NCBI GenBank assembly: GCA_964017235.1
Contig: OZ024934.1
Location: forward strand, 81,000,706-81,064,705
Length of the DNA stretch: 64,000 nucleotides
Reading direction: 5' to 3'
Source: Sabellastarte sp. h YS-2021
Taxonomy: Eukaryota; Annelida; Polychaeta; Sabellida; Sabellidae
The position numbers were made by a program, and so were the translations under genes. Shown in pieces: positions 58,131-64,000 of the stretch. The first letter of the stretch is position 1. Each line of letters opens with the position of its first letter. The notes under the pieces are model-generated. The model was not told the DNA's origin. It was given only the letters and a program-made list of their open reading frames with translations, and made no database searches.

Positions 58131-59380
58131 ATGAGGAAAGAGAAAGGAGGGAAGAGAGGAAAGAAGAACATGGATGAGAGCCAAGAGGAGAGGGAGAAGG
58201 AACGTGGAGAGATGGAGGAAAGGATGGAGGAAAGGATGGAGGAGGTTACAGAGGAGGGTACACAAGAGACTGAGGAGCAATTGGAACTTACTGAGGAAGC
58301 TTGCGAAGAAGAAGAGAGGTGTGAGGAGGATTCAGAGAGTCACTCGGCAGCCAAGAGAGCCAAGGTCTATTCAACTTTCACTGACAAGAAACTGCAATTG
58401 TGGAGTTTGTGAAGGAGCATCCAGAGCTCTACGACAAGGAGCATGCATGTTTCCACGACAGACAGAAGAAGGAGGCTCTCTGGGCAGAAATCTCTGCAGA
58501 ACTGAAGCTCCAGCCCTTTGATGTCAGAAGATGGTTCGAATCCCAGCAAACACATTATGGCAAGCTGTCAAAACTACAATCTGGCCAAGCCCCAAGGGAG
58601 ATGACCAAGAGACAGTCCTGGGTCTACCAGCAGATGGGTTTCCTTAAGACCCACATCAGACGAAAGGGGGCCAGCAGAAGTTCAGGGTACGAGGCCAGTC
58701 CAAACACCAGCAAGCAGGAGGAATCTCGTAGATCTACTACTGATACAGAACACCTTGAGTCCAGTGTCCTCAGGGAGAGTAGGAGTCAACCTATGTTCAC
58801 ATCTACACCAGTTTCAACATACTCCAAGATACTCGAGCACTTTGACCAGATGAGGACATTGATCTCAGGTTTCCTGCAGCAGAAGTCAGACAGGCAGCCC
58901 TTCTTTGACTACGTGGCATCAGAGGCTGACAAGATGACCCAAGAGGAAATTGAGGACCTCAAGGGCAGAATTCTTAGATCATTAAAGCATTAAAAGCAAC
59001 CGTAGAGGTCAAGCACTACCCAGAAGATCAGCCACTATTACCACGGAGTACCAGAGGGTCGGGATACTGCCAACAACCAATCAACAGGCGTCTACTTCCA
59101 CCGAAGCAGCAGCTAGCAGCAGTTACGTCTACTACACACCCAGCCCACTTGGCTTTGGCAACCCTCCATCAGTTCTAACAGTATAGGACGAGGGCAGTAG
59201 ACACAACTTAAGTGGAATACTAAGCCAGCTACCAGATCTGACATCTACACAGATCATTGAGCAGCCTCAGCAGCAGCAGCAGCAGCCGCAACTCTTCTGA
59301 CTTCACTATCACCACTACAGCACCGCCTCAACAGCAGCAGCCTCCTCAGTAGCCATCCAGTCAGGGCGGGTCTTTGACCC
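58131..59380 (+). pseudogene. MADF/Myb-SANT-like DNA-binding protein gene, frameshifted
   Basis: ATG at 58131 opens a Lys-rich head and a long Glu-rich region to FTDKKLQ (58400). Family-like sequence then continues in the -1 frame: EFVKEHPELYDKEHACFHDR, WAEISAELKLQPFDVRRWFE, YGKLSKLQSGQAP, FLKTHIRRKGASRSS. This is a trihelix MADF-like domain with its Trp/aromatic core and basic tail. A C-terminal LILRSLKH-type helix region resembling a BESS motif ends at 58993. One single-base deletion near 58385-58398 explains the break. 58994-59380 is Gln-rich decayed coding sequence (CAGCAG runs) with in-frame stops. Presumed role: DNA-binding partner of a Harbinger transposase. Confidence 0.7.
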
Positions 59381-60214
59381 GCCAGGCCCCTTTCAGGGCC
59401 ACCCAAATATTCCAAAAACAATTATTCAGCTGCAAGTTATTCCAATTCCCCTCCCAAAACATTACAGTTCAGTACAAATACTTGTCACAAAAAAAACAAA
59501 AAAAACAAAACAAAACACCTACACCACCCCAAACATGAAACAAATAACCCATGGTAGCACACATGGTACCAAAAAAGGCCACATAGAAAAAAAATTAAAA
59601 TAAATAAACTCCCAATATGGCCAATAATGAGCCCATTTTTATGTCAGCTGACTTATCAGTCAGCTGACATTATGTCGTCACTCTGCGGCGTGGGCGTACG
59701 CGTACGCGTGAACAACTTCTCCTCCAAAACTACAAGGCCTAGAGACGTGCTGTTTTTTTTAAAAGATACCTTATCTATCGAGGATGAAAAATTGTTCAAG
59801 GCATGCAAATCTGTCTGTTCGTCTGTTTGCTAGAGACATTACAAGGGGGGTACCCCCACCAAAAGTGTGAAAATTTCAACACTTAATCACAATTTTCTCA
59901 GTGACTATTGCAGGGATTTCTCTCATATCTTGCATATATGTACTAGGCCACAGGTAGATTCTCTTGTGTGAGTACGAGACCTGGATCTGTCTTACTTTTT
60001 TTTAAATAAATTTTTTTAATAATTTTTAATGCATTAAAATTCATGAAATCATGCACAAAATCATTTATAACTTGAAAAGTGTTGCATTTAGAGCATTTTG
60101 TTAAAATATGTTATTCAGCTACTTTTTTCATAGCTACAATATGGTGAGTAAGTTGGGTGCCTGTCTCAATAGCTAAGTGAGTAATAGCTACTTTTGGGCT
60201 TTTCAGTAACTTCC

Positions 60215-62555
60215 ATTATGAGTAAAATCACTTGTAACTTAAAAACTATTGCATTTAGAGAAATTTGTATAAATATGTTATTCAGCTACTTTTGGGTCAG
60301 CTATAACATAGTAAAATTTTAGACCTGTAGCTCATGGCATAGCTGAGTAATAGCTACTTTTAGGTTATCACTGTTGAGTAAATCGCTTATAACTTCAAAA
60401 CTATTGCATTTAGAGAATTTCGTATAAATATGTTATTCAGCTACTTTTGGGTCAGCTATAACATAGTAAAATTTCAGACCTGTAGCTCATGGCATAGCTG
60501 AGTAATAGCTACTTTTAGGTTATCACTGTTGAGTAAATCGCTTATAACTTGGAAACTATTGCATTTACAGTATTTTGTTTCAATATGTTATTCACCTATT
60601 TTGGGATCAGCTATAACATAGTGAAGTTTCAGATCTGTGGCTCATTGCATAGCTGAGTAATAGCTACTTTGAAGTTCTCACTATTGAGTAAATCACTTGT
60701 AACTTAAAAACTATTGCATTTAGAGAATTTCGTATAAATATGTTATTCAGCTACTTTTGGGCTAGCTATAACATAGTGAAATTTCAGATCTGTAGGTCAT
60801 GGCATAGCTGAGTAATAGCTACTTTAAAGTTCTCACTATTGAGTAAATCAGTTGTAATTGGAAAACTATTGCATTTAGAGAATTTCGTATAAATATGTTA
60901 TTCAGCTACTTTTGGGTCAGCTATAACATAGTAAAATTTCAGACCTGTAGCTCATGGCATAGCTGAGTAATAGCTACTTTTAGGTCATCACTATTGAGTA
61001 AATCAGTTGTAACTTCAAAACTATTGCATTTACAGTATTTTGCTTAAATATGTTGTTCAGCTACTTTTGGGTCAGCTATAACATAGTAAAATTTCAGACC
61101 TGTAGCTCATGGCATAGCTGAGTAATAACTACTTTGAGGTTCTCACTATTGAGTAAATCAGTTGTAATTGCAAAACTATTGCATTTAGAGAATTTAGTAT
61201 AAATATGTTATTCAGCTACTTTTGGGTCAGCTATAACATAGTAAAATTTCAGATCTGTAGCTCATGGCATAGCTGAGTAATAGCTACTTTTAGGTCATCA
61301 CTATTGAGTAAATCAGTTGTAACTTGAAAACTATTGCATGTACAGTATTTTGCTTAAATATGTTTTTCACCTACTTTTGGGTCAGCTATAACATAGTAAA
61401 ATTTCAGGCCTGTAGCTCATGGCATAGCTGAGTAATAGCTACTTTGAGGTTATCACTGTTGAGTAAATCGCTTATAACTTGGAAATTATTGCATTTAGAG
61501 TATTTTGTTTCAATATGTTATTCACCTATTTTGGGGTCAGCTATAACATAGTGAAGTTCCAGACCTGTGACTCATTGCATAGCTGAGTAATAGCTACTTT
61601 GAAGTTCTCAATGTTGAGTAAATCACTTATAATTGGAAAACTATTGCATTTAGAGAATTTAGTATAAATATGTTATTCAGCTACTTTTGGGTCAGCTATA
61701 ACATAGTAAAATTTCAGACCTGTAGCTCATGGCATAGCTGAGTAATAGCTACTTTTAGGTTATCACTGTTGAGTAAATCACTTATAACTTGGAAACTATT
61801 GCATTTACAGTATTTTGTTGCAATATGTTATTCACCTATTTTGGGGTCAGCTATAACATAGTGAAGTTCCAGACCTGTGGCTCATTGCATAGCTGAGTAA
61901 TAGCTACTTTGAAGTTCTCACTGTTGAGTAAATCAGTTGTAATTGGAAAACTATTGCCTTTACAGAAATTTGTGCAAATATGTTATTCAGCTACTTTTGG
62001 GTCAGCTATAACATAGTGAAATTACAGACCTGTAGCTCATGGCACAACTGAGCAATAGCTATTCTCAGGCACTGACTGTTGAGTAAATCGGCTATAACTT
62101 GAAAAATATTGCATTTGGAGTATTTTGTTAAAATATATTGTTCACCTACTTTTGGGTTAGCTATAACATAGTGAAATTACAGACCTATAGCTCATGGCAT
62201 AGCGGAGCAATAGCTATTTTCAGGTTCTCACTATTGAGTAAATCAGTTGTAACTTGAAAACTATTGCATTTACAGTATTTTGCTTAAATATGTTGTTCAC
62301 CTACTTTTAGGTCAGCTATAACAGAGCAAAAATTCAGACATGTAGCTCATTGCATAGCTGAGTAATAGTTACTTTGAGGTTCTCACTCTTGAGTAAATCA
62401 GTTGTAACTTGAAAACTATTACATTTAGAGTATTTTGTTAAATATGTTATTCACAGACGTTTTGGTCAGCTATAACATAGTGAAATTGCAGACCTCTATG
62501 TCATGGCATAGCTGAGCAATAGCTTCTTTCAGGTTCTCACTGTTGAGTAAATCAT
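60215..62555. repeat. 155-bp satellite, ~15 monomers, no higher-order repeat
   Basis: Monomers carry TATGTTATTCAGCTACTTTT and TGGCATAGCTGAGTAATAGC. Neighbouring monomers differ more from each other than the 930-bp blocks of the left copy do. Confidence 0.88.
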
Positions 62556-62559
62556 TGTA

Positions 62560-63380
62560 TCCAACCTGTAGGAAATCATGGGCTGGGAATCTGTTAATAT
62601 GGTCTGATTTGACCTTGGAACCCTCCTTCAAGGTCAAATTAGGATAGCCAAACATAAAAGTGCTTATAACTCGCTTATTATTGGTCCTAGAGGTTTGGAA
62701 TGAAAACCAACCTATAGAAAATCATGAGCTGGGAATTTTTTGGTGTGGTTGGATTTCACCTTGGACCCCTCCTTCAAGGTCAAATGAGGATAGCCAAACT
62801 TAAAAGTGCTTATAACTCACTTATTATTGGTCCTAGAGGTTTGGAATAGAAAACCAACCTATAGAAAATCATGGGCTGGGAATCTTTTGGTGTGGTTGGA
62901 TTTCACCTTAGACCCCTCCTTCCAGGTCAAACGAAGATAGCCAAACTTAAAGTGCTTATAACTCGCGTATTATTGGTCTTGGAGGTTTGGGATGGTAAAC
63001 CAACATATAGGAAATCATGGGCTGGGATTCTTTTGGTGTAGTCAGATTTGACCTGGGACCCCCCCTTCAAGGTCAATTGAGGATAGCCAAACTTACAATT
63101 GCTTATAACTCGCTTATTATTGGTCCTACAGGTTTGGGATGGTAAACAAGCTACAGGAAATCATGGGCTGGGAATTTTTTTGTGTGGTCGGATTTGACCT
63201 TGGACCCCTCCGTCAAGGTCAAACAAGGATAGCCAAACTTAAAAAGTGCCTATGACTCACTTATTATTGGTCCGAGAGGTTTGGGATGGTAAACCATCCT
63301 AAATTCTTTGGCTGGGAATCTTTTGGTATGGTCAGATTTGACCTTTGGATCCCTTCTTCATGGTCGAACGAGGATATTGC
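62560..63380. repeat. 146-bp satellite, ~5.5 units
   Basis: Mirror of 1580-2395 with the same order of variant units (CTTATAACTCGCTTATTATT, AATCATGGGCTGGGAATC). Confidence 0.85.
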
Positions 63381-63655
63381 ATTTATAGTATTTCTTTAAA
63401 TATTTTTAACCTACTTTTTACACTTAAACAATTACCTTGTTACTTTATTTCATAATACCATTTGCAGGGCACAACTTTTTTGTCCTTCTGTCAGCTTCGG
63501 AATATCTTTCGAACATGCTGTTCAGTTACCATTTACTGTATTTCTGTACAGCCCTTTCCCTGATAATTATGCTTTCCTCTCATTATCACCATCACAAATC
63601 AAAAACATTCAGTCAGCTGACACAGTGCCCGTTCACGGGCACTCTCCTCTTGTTA

Positions 63656-64000
63656 GCTTAAAATCCATGGGATTGATTAAAATCTTTAATAAAAAGTCCA
63701 ACACTTACATCATCCCTAGAGTTAAAAGGCATTATCACATACTTACCAACCCACAAACACACAAACCCAATACCAAACCTAACCCCCAACTAACCAACAC
63801 ACAAACCAAATACCAAACCTAACCACCAACCCACAAACACACAAACCAAATACCAAAAATAACCAACAGACAAACCCAATAGCAAACAGAACCCACACCA
63901 AAAAACTGACAAACTATTTTGCAAACATAACCCCCCCCCCCCATCATTGTGAAGAAAACCAGTTTGGTGGTTATATTTCCTAAATATTTGTGAAGTGGAG
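63656..64000. repeat. C/A-rich minisatellite and flank
   Basis: 63745-63930 repeats ACCAACMCACAAAC, ACAAACCMAATACCAAA at ~35-48-bp intervals, ending in a poly-C run (63931-63943). No right Harbinger end or vinculin exon seen. Confidence 0.65.

Larger units (their letters stand above)
57328..59636 (+). mobile_element. Harbinger-like element, left end and cargo gene; right end not found
   Basis: TTA (57325-57327) precedes TGTGGGTGTTCCACC, a terminus like that of 10526-11901. About ten copies of a TTAGTCCCAGGC-type word in both orientations fill 57390-57880, then a TATA box and a MADF-type gene. Harbinger elements typically encode a Myb/SANT-like protein beside the transposase. The transposase and right end are absent, lost or displaced beyond the 59637 insertion. 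The right edge given is the Helentron-like insertion point. Confidence 0.6.
59637..63655 (+). mobile_element. Helentron-like non-autonomous element, right copy (4.0 kb)
   Basis: Inverted counterpart of 1299-8831. It starts ATGTCAGCTGACTTATCAGT and continues with unique sequence (to 60214), the 155-bp satellite (60215-62555) and the 146-bp satellite (62560-63380). It ends with GTCAGCTGAC, the hairpin AGTGCCCGTTCACGGGCACT, and TCTCCTCTTGTT. Same features, same class argument. It interrupts sequence 3' of the MADF pseudogene. Confidence 0.6.

Noticed and set aside
1299-63655. One 62-kb giant transposon with multi-kilobase terminal inverted repeats
   Set aside because: The interior holds intact exons of two conserved host genes whose remaining exons lie outside. 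The left copy fits precisely into a DIRS leader, so two separate insertions explain it better.
51970-64000. Vinculin exon 4
   Set aside because: Searched by eye for the expected continuation of the head domain; no frame with acceptor and donor matches.

Overview
This is eukaryotic chromosomal DNA. It has spliceosomal introns, low coding density and a very high load of transposons and satellites. Two conserved single-copy genes could be read exon by exon. The minus strand carries the 5' two thirds of an importin-7/8-type nuclear transport receptor (17 exons, 42026 down to 9433, about 691 codons). The plus strand carries the first three exons of vinculin (46233-51969, 112 codons). The two genes are divergent, with start codons 4.2 kb apart. 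The repeats (DIRS-like elements, tRNA- and 5S-derived SINEs, Helitrons with satellite cores, many small inverted-repeat elements) suggest a marine invertebrate, most likely a bivalve mollusc. That species call is inference, not proof.

Layout: 1-9078 is a DIRS-like retrotransposon on the minus strand. Its gag runs off the left edge, and its 5' leader is split by a 7.5-kb Helentron-like element (1299-8831) full of satellite. 9433-42026 is the importin gene. Its introns hold a second, inactivated DIRS-like element (16951-22316), a 3.7-kb hAT-type element with a perfect 8-bp target duplication (24268-28011), a Harbinger-like element, a palindrome-array element (32225-33772), a minisatellite built from an exon/intron boundary (33960-34707) and many MITEs. 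42027-46232 is the divergent intergenic region, with SINEs, a 5S-derived fragment and a perfect CArg box upstream of vinculin. 46233 to the right edge is vinculin. Intron 2 carries one canonical Helitron. The sequence after exon 3, probably the very long intron 3, carries a second Helitron, a Harbinger-like left end with a broken MADF/Myb-type gene (57328-59380), and a second Helentron-like element (59637-63655) inverted relative to the first.

Most non-coding structure is nested mobile DNA. I found no microbial-style operon, CRISPR array or intact tRNA/rRNA gene. The most unusual points are: (i) the minisatellite apparently derived from importin exon 5 and its splice donor; (ii) the 930-bp higher-order satellite inside the left Helentron-like element; (iii) a 146-bp satellite shared by canonical Helitrons and Helentron-like elements; (iv) three GC-AG introns among 20 donors; (v) a candidate spliceosomal intron between the second catalytic Arg and the catalytic Tyr of the DIRS recombinase; and (vi) an apparently conserved SRF site at vinculin. 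All alignments were done by eye, so element edges are good to a few bases where a target duplication is quoted and only approximate elsewhere.
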